A DNA stretch of 64,000 bases, from positions 1 through 64,000 of the forward strand of contig NZ_LRDB01000002.1 of assembly GCF_001592935.1 (NCBI RefSeq), read 5' to 3'. The notes below the pieces were generated by a model. It ran no database searches. It worked only from the letters and a program-made list of their open reading frames with translations, and had not been told where the DNA came from. The position numbers and the translations under genes were made by a program. Below are positions 51,959 through 61,250 of the stretch, piece after piece (positions within the stretch are counted from its first letter, which is position 1; each line of letters starts with the position of its first letter). This DNA is from Roseivirga echinicomitans. GTDB lineage: Bacteria > Bacteroidota > Bacteroidia > Cytophagales > Cyclobacteriaceae.

Positions 51959-52513
51959 ATGAAAAAGATCTATTTATTTTTTACGCTCTTAATTGCACTT
52001 TCGGCTTGTGATGAAGGCGGGATTTTAATTACCGTACCGTCTGTAGGTAATTATCAATTTGCCATTAATAGTGCTACAGCGAATGGTAGTGCTAACAATA
52101 GTTACACTACTCAGCAAACGGTTGATCCATCGGCTCTTTTCACAGAAGACTCTGATCGGGTTAAAAATATCACTCTCAATAATCTTAAATATCAAATTTC
52201 TGGATATTCTGGCACAGCAGGTAATGATGTGTTGATGAATTTTAGTCTGTCAACAGTATTGGATGGTAATACCACAGAGGTGTTGTCTGCTACTGGAGTT
52301 TCACTGACTAATGGCCTCTTTACTGCTTTTGAGAAAGGGAAAACTTCCTTGAAAGTTTCTGCCGCTCAGGCAGCAAGTATTGAAGCTATCATTGGTAATC
52401 AAGAGTCGTTTGATTTAGTACTTACAGCAAGCTTTGATAAAGGGATTGAAAGTGATTTTAATATTGAAGTAGTTTTAGATATTACTGGTTCTATCTCGGA
52501 GATCACTAATTAA
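51959..52513 (+). CDS. Lipoprotein, first of two related copies
   Basis: A 184-residue lipoprotein (LFFTLLIALSAC, acylated Cys17) with a mature domain dominated by beta strands (YQFAINSATANGSANNSYTT, VKNITLNNLKYQISGYSG, LLTASFDKGIESDFNIEVVLD). The next gene is a diverged paralogue: both have Ser-Ala-Cys lipoboxes, an ITLNNLKYQISGY/FTINKIWYKLQGF strand and a C-terminal V-x-I-x-V-x-L-D-x-T/A repeat. The two lie directly upstream of an outer-membrane beta-barrel gene. Function is not known. Confidence 0.75.
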   Translation: MKKIYLFFTLLIALSACDEGGILITVPSVGNYQFAINSATANGSANNSYTTQQTVDPSALFTEDSDRVKNITLNNLKYQISGYSGTAGNDVLMNFSLSTVLDGNTTEVLSATGVSLTNGLFTAFEKGKTSLKVSAAQAASIEAIIGNQESFDLVLTASFDKGIESDFNIEVVLDITGSISEITN

Positions 52514-52571
52514 ATTAATCTTGATCTGTTTAACCTTATAATTATTTAGCATATTTTTTAACACCTTTAGA

Positions 52572-53159
52572 ATGAAAAAAAACTTATTATTAATCTTGCT
52601 GATGGCGACTATTATTAGCGCCTGTGGAGAGGCTGGTATCCAATCAGATATTTCTCAAGTTGTGGAGACCGACCCTGTTACAGTTACTATTGATTTACCA
52701 GCTCAGGCTGTTGGAGTTTTGGTTAACGAAACACCAGCTATTACTGTTGAAACTGGTGATATCAGTATTACTTCTGATGAGTTTGGGGAGTATGGGGATC
52801 AACTTCAGCGTTTTACCATCAATAAGATTTGGTATAAACTTCAGGGTTTTGATGCTGGGAACGAGGCTGATTTAGATATTACTTTGAATATCATCAGTGA
52901 AGGTACTACAACAAAACTTTTAGAGACCACAGTTGTAGATGCTCATACGAAAACAGACGATGTGCTTCTTTTCGATAAAGCTGCCCCAGGTGATGTAAAC
53001 TCTGCAGCCGTATCAGTGATTGAAGGTGCATTGTTGAATGGTACCTCTTTCAAAATCGAATTAGTGCTTGTAGGAAAGAATGTTAGATTTCAATCTAGTA
53101 GTGACTCATTTGACTTTTTATTCAAGTTTGACGTTACCGCAAGAGTCCAGTTAGATTAA
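52572..53159 (+). CDS. Lipoprotein, second of two related copies
   Basis: A 195-residue lipoprotein (LLILLMATIISAC) related to the preceding one by length, strand pattern and position. Motifs are FTINKIWYKLQGFDAG, ITLNIISEGTTTKLLETTV and the C-terminal SFDFLFKFDVTARVQLD. It is 58 bp from the first copy and 20 bp from the barrel gene, so the three form one transcription unit. Its mature beta-sandwich might face the barrel's extracellular or periplasmic side. Unknown function. Confidence 0.75.
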   Translation: MKKNLLLILLMATIISACGEAGIQSDISQVVETDPVTVTIDLPAQAVGVLVNETPAITVETGDISITSDEFGEYGDQLQRFTINKIWYKLQGFDAGNEADLDITLNIISEGTTTKLLETTVVDAHTKTDDVLLFDKAAPGDVNSAAVSVIEGALLNGTSFKIELVLVGKNVRFQSSSDSFDFLFKFDVTARVQLD

Positions 53160-53179
53160 TTTTTTAAAAGCATTTTGAC

Positions 53180-54232
53180 ATGAAAATTTATACAAGAATA
53201 TTATTGATAACTGGATTAATGGTGTCGATGGCTAATGTGTCTAAAGCACAGTTAGATTTTGACTCTTTTCTGGAAGCAGGCTTGGCCGATGCTAATAAAT
53301 TACTGGAAGCCTATATGGCGCCCGCTTTTAAAGGGATTGGCTATGGCGTAAATGCTGGTTGGTATAATACAGCGAGGCCCCACAAAACTTTGGGATTTGA
53401 TCTCAATATTTCTGTTAATGCGGCCATTGTGCCTACTAGCGGGGAGTTCTTCACATTTAACAATGCTGATTATACTAATGTGAAATTATCCAACGGTACT
53501 TCAGCTCAATTGCCAACTTTGTTTGGGCCTAATTTGGGTGCGGATGACCTTCCAGAGCTGAGATTTCTGGACAATGGAGAGGAGACCATTCGTATTTCTG
53601 CACCAACGGGTTTGGGTTTAGATGAAGTTCTTCCAATGAATGCAGTTCCTTCACCGATGATTCAGTTGGGGATTGGCTTAATAAAAGGTACCGACCTAAA
53701 AATTAGATATACACCAGATATTTCGTTGGGAGATGAAGATGAGGGGTCTGTAAAGTTATTTGGGATTGGGGTAATGCATGACATCAAGCAATACCTGCCG
53801 GTGGTGAATAAGTTGCCTTTCGATCTTTCAATGTTTGTGGGGTATACCAATTTAAAAACATCAATTGCTGTTGATTCAGACTTGAATCAATTTGCTGAAT
53901 TTGAAACTAAAGGAACTGTGGTTCAGGCTTTAATTTCTAAAAAGATAGCACTACTCACTGTTTATGGTGGTTTGGGTTACGCTAAATCTAAAACAACATT
54001 TGGACTGAATGGAGTGTATACTACCGAGAACAGTAGTTATACTGATCCAATTAGTTTGGCCTATGAAAATGGTGGTTTGAAAGCCAATGTTGGTTTGAGA
54101 ATAAGATTATTGTTCTTTAATCTTTTTGGTGAGTATTCTTTCCAGGAATATAGTACTGCCACCGTAGGGATTGGCTTTAGCTTTAGAGAAGGCGCGAGCA
54201 GTACAAACATTCCAATGGTACCGGGTATTTAA
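53180..54232 (+). CDS. DUF6588 family outer-membrane beta-barrel protein
   Basis: A 350-residue protein with a Sec signal (ILLITGLMVSMANVSKAQ) and then alternating amphipathic strands ending in a hydrophobic aromatic residue (NLFGEYSFQEYSTATVGIGFSF near the C terminus). FDSFLEAGLADANKLLEAYMAPAFKGIGYGVNAGWYNTARPHKTLGFDL (as segments) and PAPSPMIQLGIGLIKGTDLKIRYTPD are the conserved pieces of the DUF6588 family. It should be an outer-membrane barrel of about 10-12 strands. It follows the two lipoprotein genes. No transport substrate is known. Confidence 0.82.
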   Translation: MKIYTRILLITGLMVSMANVSKAQLDFDSFLEAGLADANKLLEAYMAPAFKGIGYGVNAGWYNTARPHKTLGFDLNISVNAAIVPTSGEFFTFNNADYTNVKLSNGTSAQLPTLFGPNLGADDLPELRFLDNGEETIRISAPTGLGLDEVLPMNAVPSPMIQLGIGLIKGTDLKIRYTPDISLGDEDEGSVKLFGIGVMHDIKQYLPVVNKLPFDLSMFVGYTNLKTSIAVDSDLNQFAEFETKGTVVQALISKKIALLTVYGGLGYAKSKTTFGLNGVYTTENSSYTDPISLAYENGGLKANVGLRIRLLFFNLFGEYSFQEYSTATVGIGFSFREGASSTNIPMVPGI

Positions 54233-54257
54233 AGGAGACTATTACATATATAATAAA

Positions 54258-54277
54258 AAGGGGGCGTATTGCCCCTT
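54258..54277. terminator. Bidirectional terminator between DUF6588 and enoyl-CoA hydratase genes
   Basis: AAGGGG 54258-54263 pairs with CCCCTT 54272-54277; T-rich sequences flank both sides, so it can end either of the two converging genes. Confidence 0.7.
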
Positions 54278-54286
54278 CTTTATTTG

Positions 54287-55060
54287 TCACCTACCTTTAA
54301 AATCGGGTTTTCTTTTTTCGACAAAAGCGTTCATTCCTTCTTTTTGGTCTTCAGAAGAAAACAGCATGTAGAAATTTTTTCTTTCAAAATGGAGTCCTTC
54401 TTCTAATGGAACCTCAAAAGACCTTTTTACAGCTTCTTTAGCCATTTGGACAGCAATGGGAGACATAGCCGCAATTTCACTAGCAAGTGCCACAGTCTCT
54501 TTTAAATATACCTCGGTTGGAACCACTTTATTCACAAGTCCGTAGTCATAAGCTTCTTCTGCCGAGATGAACTTGCCTGTTAATACTAATTCCATAGCTT
54601 TTGCTTTTCCTAAAGCTTTGGTGAGCCGCTGGGTTCCTCCGGCTCCAGGCATTACTCCTATTTTGATTTCGGGCTGGCCAAATTGAGCTGTTTCTGAAGC
54701 TACAATCATATCGCATGTCATGGCCAATTCGCAGCCACCACCTAGTGCAAAACCAGATACTGCCGCTATGATAGGCTTTCGAGTTTTATTGATTTGGTCC
54801 CAGGTGCTAAACTGGTCGACCTTCCACATATCAATGGTAGATTTGCCAGCCATTTGCTTAATGTCGGCACCTGCAGCAAATGCTCTTTCATCTCCTGTAA
54901 TAATGATCACCCTTACTTCGTCATCCTGATCTAATTCTTTCAAGTTATCCCTGATTTCACCCATTAGCTGCAGATTCAGTGCATTTAGTTCTTTTGGTCT
55001 ATTCAACTGAATTAAGGCAATGTGTTTGACGTATGCTTTATTTACTTTGATAAATTCCAT
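54287..55060 (-). CDS. Enoyl-CoA hydratase/isomerase family protein
   Basis: A 257-residue crotonase-fold enzyme. VRVIIITGDERAFAAGADIKQMAG is the oxyanion-hole region (segments AFAAGADI). PIIAAVSGFALGGGCELAMTCD forms the active-site helix, with Glu in GGGCE and the second Glu in AQFGQPEIKIGVMPGAGGTQR. Both catalytic glutamates of true enoyl-CoA hydratases appear present, so it probably hydrates 2-enoyl-CoA in fatty-acid oxidation, matching etfBA. It is monocistronic. Confidence 0.92.
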   Translation of the reverse strand: MEFIKVNKAYVKHIALIQLNRPKELNALNLQLMGEIRDNLKELDQDDEVRVIIITGDERAFAAGADIKQMAGKSTIDMWKVDQFSTWDQINKTRKPIIAAVSGFALGGGCELAMTCDMIVASETAQFGQPEIKIGVMPGAGGTQRLTKALGKAKAMELVLTGKFISAEEAYDYGLVNKVVPTEVYLKETVALASEIAAMSPIAVQMAKEAVKRSFEVPLEEGLHFERKNFYMLFSSEDQKEGMNAFVEKRKPDFKGR

Positions 55061-55104
55061 AGGTTAGGTTTGTTATTTTGAATGCTAAACAAAAATAGAA
55101 AGAA

Positions 55105-55590
55105 ATGGGAATGTCTAAGGTGAAGGTGCTGTTTGTTTGTCTAGGTAATATTTGTAGGTCTCCTTTGGCTGAAGGTATCTTTCGAAAGAAGGTAGAGGAT
55201 AAGGGGCTTGAAGCTCACTTTTTTATTGATTCTTGTGGTACTTCTAATTACCACATTGGTGAACAGCCTGACAGGCGAACAGTCAAAAATGCGCTCGCGA
55301 ATGGCATTAACCTTAATCACCATGGTAGGCAGTTTACAGTTCAAGACTTTGATGATTTTGATTATATCGTTGCAATGGACTCAAGTAATGTTGTAAATAT
55401 TGAACGGATACGCCCAGTGGGTAATAATAAGCAAATTCGGCTTATGCGTAGCTTTGATGAAACAGCATTGAATAAGAATGTTCCAGACCCTTATTACGGG
55501 GGAGATAAGGGTTTTCAAGAGGTTTTTCACATTGTTGACCGTTCGGTTGAGGCACTTATTGAGTTCCTAACAAAGGAAAATGAGTTCTAA
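55105..55590 (+). CDS. Low-molecular-weight protein tyrosine phosphatase
   Basis: A 161-residue phosphatase. The P-loop C12-x5-R18 is CLGNICRS, followed by SPLAEGIF. The general-acid Asp is in PDPYYGG (DPYY motif) near residue 133. It removes phosphate from tyrosine, often regulating exopolysaccharide synthesis through BY-kinases, although no BY-kinase is nearby. Start at 55105 (MGMSKVK) or the Met two codons on. It converges on the SusD gene. Confidence 0.94.
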   Translation: MGMSKVKVLFVCLGNICRSPLAEGIFRKKVEDKGLEAHFFIDSCGTSNYHIGEQPDRRTVKNALANGINLNHHGRQFTVQDFDDFDYIVAMDSSNVVNIERIRPVGNNKQIRLMRSFDETALNKNVPDPYYGGDKGFQEVFHIVDRSVEALIEFLTKENEF

Positions 55591-55598
55591 CAAAAAAA

Positions 55599-55621
55599 GC
55601 CGGTTCCTAATTGGAACCGGC
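55599..55621 (-). terminator. Intrinsic terminator after the SusCD operon
   Basis: GCCGGTTCC 55599-55607 pairs perfectly with GGAACCGGC 55613-55621. On the minus strand it is followed by TTTTTTTG. It lies 72 bp past the SusD stop and 9 bp past the convergent phosphatase stop, so it may serve both. Confidence 0.85.
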
Positions 55622-55693
55622 CTTCTAAGCAAAATATACTAACTACTAACTAACTAAAATTACATAGTATATTTCATCTTAATTCAATGTGAA

Positions 55694-57157
55694 TTAATTA
55701 TCCCACCAAACTGGAGAATTATCTGTGTCACCGTTTGCCAACCTAGCTACAGCAGCATCATATTTCTCACTGTTCAAATCAGACTCGTTTGAAGGGTAAC
55801 CATATCTCAATGGAATGTTACCGTTATCATTCAAGTTGTTTGGAGTTGGAGTTAATACAGGATATCCTGTTCTTCTCCAATCAGACCACATTTCAAACCC
55901 ATCAGGGAATGCAGCAATCCATTTTTGATCTCCAAGTTTCGCAGCAGTGTTACCTACATATGCATTTTGAGCATCAGCTAAATAAGTAGCAAATGCTGCT
56001 GCATCATAAACTCCACGCTGTCTCCAAGAATCCTCTATACCTTTGGCATATAAAGTAGCAGCAACTTCGGTAGTCCATCCTAATTGAGCAGCTTCAGCAC
56101 GAGTAAAATCCATGTAAGAAGCTGTAATGAAATAGCTATCAGAAGTTTGGCCTGTAATGGCATCACCCATCAAAGAATACTGGTTGTTCGCAGTCCAAGT
56201 AATTAACTGGTCTCTAGTATATCCATAAGGCAATCCAACATAAACATCATTGGAGTTTTTGTTGGCATAAACAGCTAATCTTGGGTCATTTTTGGCAACA
56301 AGTTTATCAATCATTACATCACTAATAGTATAATCAGCTCTTGTTAAGAAAAGAGAATACCATCTGTTTGCAAAGTTGTTGTTGTCTAAATGAGCATAAA
56401 GAATGTTGTCAGCATTTGAAGCAACATATCCATCAGCATCGTTCAATGCAGCTTTGAATTGAGTTGCAGCATAATCGTTAGCTCCAGGGTAACGCTTAGA
56501 CAAACGAAGAGAATAGATCATTCTAAGTGAATTGGCTAGTTTCTTCCATTTAGCTTTGTCTCCATTCAACATAATGTCACCTGAAGGCATTGCGCCAGCG
56601 TCAAAACCATTTTCCGCTTCCGTTAGCTCTTTCAAAATATCTTTGTAGATACTTTCTTGAGTGTCGTAAGAAGGGAAAGTGTTTCCATTTAAAGCTTCAG
56701 AATAAGGTACATCACCCCATTTATCAGTCACTTTAGAAAATACATGTGCTTTAAGGATTCTAGCAACAGCAATTTGGTTCGCATTAGAACCAAAATCTAG
56801 AGCTTTAGTCTTAGTATCCGCATCAGTATTATAATTAATGATTGTATTCAGGTTCTGCAATACACCAGTATACTCACCCCAGCTCACAGGTCCTACTGCA
56901 TACAATGATGTTTCAGGGTATTGAGTTTCAGATAAATACTGAACATAAAGAGACGGAGTAGTTTGAGTTTCATAACCAGAAACTGACCACAACGCACTTG
57001 TAAGTAAGGCATTTGGTAACGGTGTACCAGTCTGTCCTGGGTTTACGTTAGTATCCCCAAAATCGTACTCTTCACATGAGTTTGCTAAAAATAATACAGA
57101 CACCAATAGTGATGCTATAATACTTTTCGTTTTTATTGTTGATTTCATTTTTCTCAT
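55694..57157 (-). CDS. SusD/RagB family outer-membrane lipoprotein
   Basis: A 487-residue surface lipoprotein (SIIASLLVSVLFLANSC, Cys28) of the SusD type, which binds glycans or other nutrients and delivers them to the SusC pore. NVNPGQTGTPLPNALLTSALW, YVQYLSETQYPETSLY and the TPR-like helices (VARILKAHVFSKVTDKWGDVPYSEAL) are typical of the SusD-like_2 family. The C-terminal AAFPDGFEMWSDWRRTGYPVLTPTPN matches that family. It is 11 bp downstream of susC. There are no glycosidase or regulator genes beside it, so the substrate may be something other than a polysaccharide. Confidence 0.93.
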   Translation of the reverse strand: MRKMKSTIKTKSIIASLLVSVLFLANSCEEYDFGDTNVNPGQTGTPLPNALLTSALWSVSGYETQTTPSLYVQYLSETQYPETSLYAVGPVSWGEYTGVLQNLNTIINYNTDADTKTKALDFGSNANQIAVARILKAHVFSKVTDKWGDVPYSEALNGNTFPSYDTQESIYKDILKELTEAENGFDAGAMPSGDIMLNGDKAKWKKLANSLRMIYSLRLSKRYPGANDYAATQFKAALNDADGYVASNADNILYAHLDNNNFANRWYSLFLTRADYTISDVMIDKLVAKNDPRLAVYANKNSNDVYVGLPYGYTRDQLITWTANNQYSLMGDAITGQTSDSYFITASYMDFTRAEAAQLGWTTEVAATLYAKGIEDSWRQRGVYDAAAFATYLADAQNAYVGNTAAKLGDQKWIAAFPDGFEMWSDWRRTGYPVLTPTPNNLNDNGNIPLRYGYPSNESDLNSEKYDAAVARLANGDTDNSPVWWDN

Positions 57158-57168
57158 CTTAATAAGTT

Positions 57169-60100
57169 TTAAAATCCAAATTTAACGCTCAAACCATAGC
57201 TTCTAGTACTTGGAAGCTGTCCGTTTTCACCGTAAGAGGCAGACTGATCAGATGGATCCCAGTTATCTTGACCTTTTGCAGTTGCAATTAACCAAGGGTT
57301 TCTAGCAATGAATGATACGTTGATACTGTTAAAAGGAGAGTTACCAAAAACTTTAGTTACAGGAACTCTGTAGTTTACAGAAAGCTCACGCATTTTAAGG
57401 TAAGTGGCATCATAAATCATAGTTTCAGCCATTCTATTTTTACCATAGAACTGGTGGAAATAGTTGAACGCAGAAACATATCTATCTACAGGGTTGCCAT
57501 TTACGTCAACACCAACCATACGAATACCACCACCATCGGCAACAGCATCTCTTACGTTTTTACCATTTTCATTAATGGCTGCAGTCTCATCCAAAAGACC
57601 TGAGTAATTACCCCAGTGCTCTGATAAAGAGAAGAATTTACCACCTTTTTGGTAATCAAATGACATGTTTAATGTCAAGTCTTTCCAAGTTAAAGTAGAA
57701 ATTATACCACCGTTGAAGTCTGGTAGAACAGAACCGAAGTAATGGTTTTGATCAGCAGTGAAAAGACCGTTACCATCTAGGATAGGAAGACCTTCTGCAT
57801 TTCTTAAGATGGCAGTACCTCTTAATTGACCCCACTCTTTACCAACTTGGTGTACCGTTCTTGCGAAGCCGAATGAACCAGAGCTATAAATTAAGCTTTC
57901 CAAGTTGTCGGCAATGCTAACAATCTCAGATTTGTTTTTTGCCCAGTTAAAAGTCAAATTCCATTCGAAGTCTCCTGAACGAACTGGAGTTCCAGAAAGC
58001 ACTAATTCAATTCCTGTTCTTTGAGTTGAACCAGCATTTTGAAGAATAGAGCTATAACCTGATCCTGTAGCAATTTGTGCTGAAAGGATATCATCTCTGT
58101 GCTTCTCATTGTAATAGGTAAAACTAAAACCAGCTCTTCTCTCAAAGAACTTAAGGTCAGTACCAAATTCTAAGGAAGAGTTAGTTACTGGCTTAAGTGA
58201 TGGGTCCACAAGACGACTTGGAACTGACATCAAAAGGTTACCACTAAACTGGGTACTACCAATTCCATAATAAGCTTCAGTTGTGTAAGGATTTAATTCA
58301 CTCCCTACTTCTGCATAACCGGCTCTGATCTTACCGTAGCTTAACGCTGGAAGTAAATCTTCTGTGAATTCAGAGAATACGAAAGACCCGCCCACTGAAG
58401 GGTAAATGAATCCGTTTTCTCCTTTAGGTAAAGTTGAACTTAAATCATTTCTAAGAGTAGCTTCTAAGAATAAATACTCTTTATAGCCCAAGGTTGCTCT
58501 CGCAAAAACACTTCTGGTCTTTTCCAATGAATAACCATGCCCAGTCGTAGTAGGGTTAACAGAGTTAGCAATCGACCAAAGGTCAGGCACTACCATACCT
58601 CCAGAAGTTCCACCATTAATGCTTGTGCTTAGGTTGTTTCTTAAGTTGCCCCCAAGGTTGAAGTCTACAGATAGATCACCGAAAGTTTCAGAATAAGTAG
58701 CTAAGAACTCAAAGTTATCCTCGGTATAACGGGACTGACTTGTAGAGTAAGCGTTGAAATATCCAGCTTGAGAGGCTGAGTTAGCCAATAAAGCAGGTAA
58801 TCTATACTCAGAACGACCAAATACCTCATATCTTCTTGCGGTACCAGTGATAGAGAACTTATCATTTAACTTATAAGTTAAAGAGATATCACCAAACACT
58901 CTATTTGTATTATTTCTATTGTCTAATAATTCAAAGTAGGTATAAGGATTGTACCAGTAGTTTCCTCTATTGAAGTTTGCAGTATTGAAGTTTGTTGTAC
59001 TAGAAACGTTACTATGGTTCCAAGACGCAATATTACCTGTTGGTGTTTTAAACTGAGATAATTCTCTCATAATGTCCATGTCCAAATCTCTGTGGAACCA
59101 AGAGTTGAAGTTACCAGTAGCGTTGTTAGCATAACCATCTCCAAAATCTCCTTGAGTTTCCTGATCTTGGTAGTTTACGTTTGTTCTGATAGAGAAACGC
59201 TCAGAAACATCAAAATCTAACTTAGCTGAGATGTAATTTTTCTTAAGCTCAGAGTTAGGGATCAAACCAGTTTGTTGTTCGTTAGTATAAGAAACTCTCA
59301 TAGAATAACCTTCGCCACCTTTAGAAAGGGCAATGTTGTTTCTCAAAGTTGTACCAGTTTCCCAGTAATCTCTAATGTTGTTTGGTTGTGGATCAAATGT
59401 AGTAGTCTTAAAAGAGTACTTAGAACCAGGGTACCAAGCATACCAAGGGATATATTCAGAACCATCCAATTTAGGGCCCCAGCTAGCATCATCAGTATAA
59501 TCATGGTATTTCTTACCATCAAATACTTGCCATTCAGCAGGGTGATTAGGGTTGTAGTTGTAAGTAATCCAGTTCGCAGAACCACCGCCACCATAAGAGT
59601 TTTGGTATTTAGGCTGACGACCTACTTCTTCGAAAGTGATACCTGTAGTGAAATCAACAGACATGTCGCCTTTGGCAGCACGTTTAGTAGTAATCATTAC
59701 AACACCATCAGCAGCTCTTTGCCCGTAAAGTGCAGTTGCGTTTGGACCTTTAAGAATGTTTACACTCTCAACTTCATCCATGTTAATACTACTTGGGTTA
59801 ATACCTGGAGTACCATCAACAACCCAAAGAGCACCACCATCAGATGTTAAACTGATGTTACCTCTAATTCTAACAGAAGCGTTAGAACCAAGTCTAGCAC
59901 CAGATTCAGTTCGGATTTGAACCCCAGCTACTTTACCTGCAAGTGCATTGGTAACGTTTTGTTGCTGAGCCATGTTCAGTTCCTTAGCATTCACTTGTTG
60001 TGCTGTGTAAGGAAGTGTTTTTGCATCTCTAGGAATGTTCAATGCAGTTACAATAACTTCACCGAAATCCACTACTTCAGGTTGCATAACAACATTGATA

Positions 60101-60459
60101 GAGTTTCTACCGCTGATTTCAACTTCTTGGGTAATAAACCCTAAGTATCTGAAAACGAGTGTGGTAGCGTTTTGCGGAACGGTTATTCTATAAGCACCAT
60201 CACTTTCAGTAACAACACCACTGGTTGTACCTTTGATGTAAACAGATAAACTTACCAATGGAAGTCCATCTTCAGCACTAGTTACCTTACCAGTAATAGT
60301 TCTGTCCTGTACGCTAACGGTTTCAATAGCTTTGCTATTTCCGTCCTCATTTAATATGCCATTGGCGAAAAGTGATGACATAACAAATGTCTGAATCACG
60401 ATGCCAAATAAAGAGTATTTAGCTCCTCGATAGAGGGCGTTTATACGTTTCTTTTTCAT
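57169..60459 (-). CDS. SusC/RagA TonB-linked outer-membrane receptor
   Basis: A 1096-residue TonB-dependent transporter. Residues 1-36 are a signal (SLFGIVIQTFVMSSLFANG). Residues about 53-128 are the carboxypeptidase-regulatory-like domain (ITGKVTSAEDGLPLVSLSVY, VFRYLGFITQEVEI). The plug (NALAGKVAGVQIRTESGARLGSNASVRIRG, ALWVVDGTPG, VESVNILKGPNATALYGQRAADGVVMITTK, in short blocks) and a ~22-strand barrel ending YGLSVKFGF follow. With the downstream SusD it imports a nutrient using TonB energy. Codon use and length are ordinary. Its promoter should lie in the long gap upstream (60460-61250). Confidence 0.96.
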   Translation of the reverse strand: MKKKRINALYRGAKYSLFGIVIQTFVMSSLFANGILNEDGNSKAIETVSVQDRTITGKVTSAEDGLPLVSLSVYIKGTTSGVVTESDGAYRITVPQNATTLVFRYLGFITQEVEISGRNSINVVMQPEVVDFGEVIVTALNIPRDAKTLPYTAQQVNAKELNMAQQQNVTNALAGKVAGVQIRTESGARLGSNASVRIRGNISLTSDGGALWVVDGTPGINPSSINMDEVESVNILKGPNATALYGQRAADGVVMITTKRAAKGDMSVDFTTGITFEEVGRQPKYQNSYGGGGSANWITYNYNPNHPAEWQVFDGKKYHDYTDDASWGPKLDGSEYIPWYAWYPGSKYSFKTTTFDPQPNNIRDYWETGTTLRNNIALSKGGEGYSMRVSYTNEQQTGLIPNSELKKNYISAKLDFDVSERFSIRTNVNYQDQETQGDFGDGYANNATGNFNSWFHRDLDMDIMRELSQFKTPTGNIASWNHSNVSSTTNFNTANFNRGNYWYNPYTYFELLDNRNNTNRVFGDISLTYKLNDKFSITGTARRYEVFGRSEYRLPALLANSASQAGYFNAYSTSQSRYTEDNFEFLATYSETFGDLSVDFNLGGNLRNNLSTSINGGTSGGMVVPDLWSIANSVNPTTTGHGYSLEKTRSVFARATLGYKEYLFLEATLRNDLSSTLPKGENGFIYPSVGGSFVFSEFTEDLLPALSYGKIRAGYAEVGSELNPYTTEAYYGIGSTQFSGNLLMSVPSRLVDPSLKPVTNSSLEFGTDLKFFERRAGFSFTYYNEKHRDDILSAQIATGSGYSSILQNAGSTQRTGIELVLSGTPVRSGDFEWNLTFNWAKNKSEIVSIADNLESLIYSSGSFGFARTVHQVGKEWGQLRGTAILRNAEGLPILDGNGLFTADQNHYFGSVLPDFNGGIISTLTWKDLTLNMSFDYQKGGKFFSLSEHWGNYSGLLDETAAINENGKNVRDAVADGGGIRMVGVDVNGNPVDRYVSAFNYFHQFYGKNRMAETMIYDATYLKMRELSVNYRVPVTKVFGNSPFNSINVSFIARNPWLIATAKGQDNWDPSDQSASYGENGQLPSTRSYGLSVKFGF

Positions 60460-61250
60460 AGATAAAGTTGTGTTTTAGTTAAACATAGTTTGTAAGACCA
60501 AGACACTCCACTGCAATGGTGTGTCATGGGAATTGTAGTAATAGTCTCTGTCATAGGCATTCTAGTTATTAAGTTAGTTTTACAATTCTTTACTTTAGTT
60601 AATTCAGCACTATTAGAGCTTATGTATCGTATGATGATACTAGCTTCATTAGTGCATGAAAATTCCTTGATTTTATTTATTTGAATGTGAGTGTGTATAA
60701 TGAGGGAGGGAAGGGTAGCGTTTATTTTGGATTCATCCCTTAAGACTTCAATAAAAGGGTTTTGATTTACCTCCCCTGCCGCTTCCATATTCCTTTTGGA
60801 AGTGTAGTAAAAAATATCAGATTCGGGTTGTTTCTTGTTAAAGAATCTAGCCGCTGTAACGATGTCTTCTCTATTGGTTTTCACAAGTAGCTTATCCATT
60901 ATAAAATGGTTGTTTGCATTGCTTGAGCATACAAAAAGACAAGTGGAATTTGGTGGATGTTTTCCGCCAGTAGTTCATTAAGTCTAGTAGTTTAGTAGCT
61001 CATCACAACCGTATCAAGAATACGCGTTCTGATTTAGGATACTAAAATAATAATAATAATTTAAACTACATCGCTTGCAGTGGTAAAAGAATTAATATGG
61101 ACTTGGTTTTTGATAAGTAGTAATATTCGTAGTTGTAAGGTCTAAAAACGAATGATTAACCTTGCATTGTGCCTTTATAGTTGATTAGAGCGAGATTAGA
61201 GATTGAATATATTTTATATGGCTAGCGCCTATGGTTGAGCAAAGTCCTTT
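60460..61250. other. 790-bp gap upstream of susC; possible weak ORF 60456-60899 (-)
   Basis: Between susC and dacB there is no supported gene. A 147-codon minus-strand frame (60456-60899) ends with an ATGA overlap to the susC start, but its translation has unnatural composition (runs of T, I and K, no fold or signal), so I treat it as chance. The region is AT-rich, with a GTATC...GATAC inverted repeat near 60626-60641 and a TAA-trinucleotide run near 61047-61058. I found no exact TAnnTTTG facing susC. It probably holds the susC promoter and regulatory leader. Confidence 0.4.

Noticed and set aside
55694-60459. Polysaccharide utilisation locus around SusCD
   Set aside because: No glycoside hydrolase, sulfatase or hybrid two-component regulator lies next to the pair; neighbours are a phosphatase and a PBP4, so I call it only a SusCD pair.
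60456-60899. Possible 147-residue gene upstream of susC
   Set aside because: Translation is low in natural composition with no fold, signal or motif. Only the ATGA overlap with susC favours it; I keep it as a note in the gap entry.
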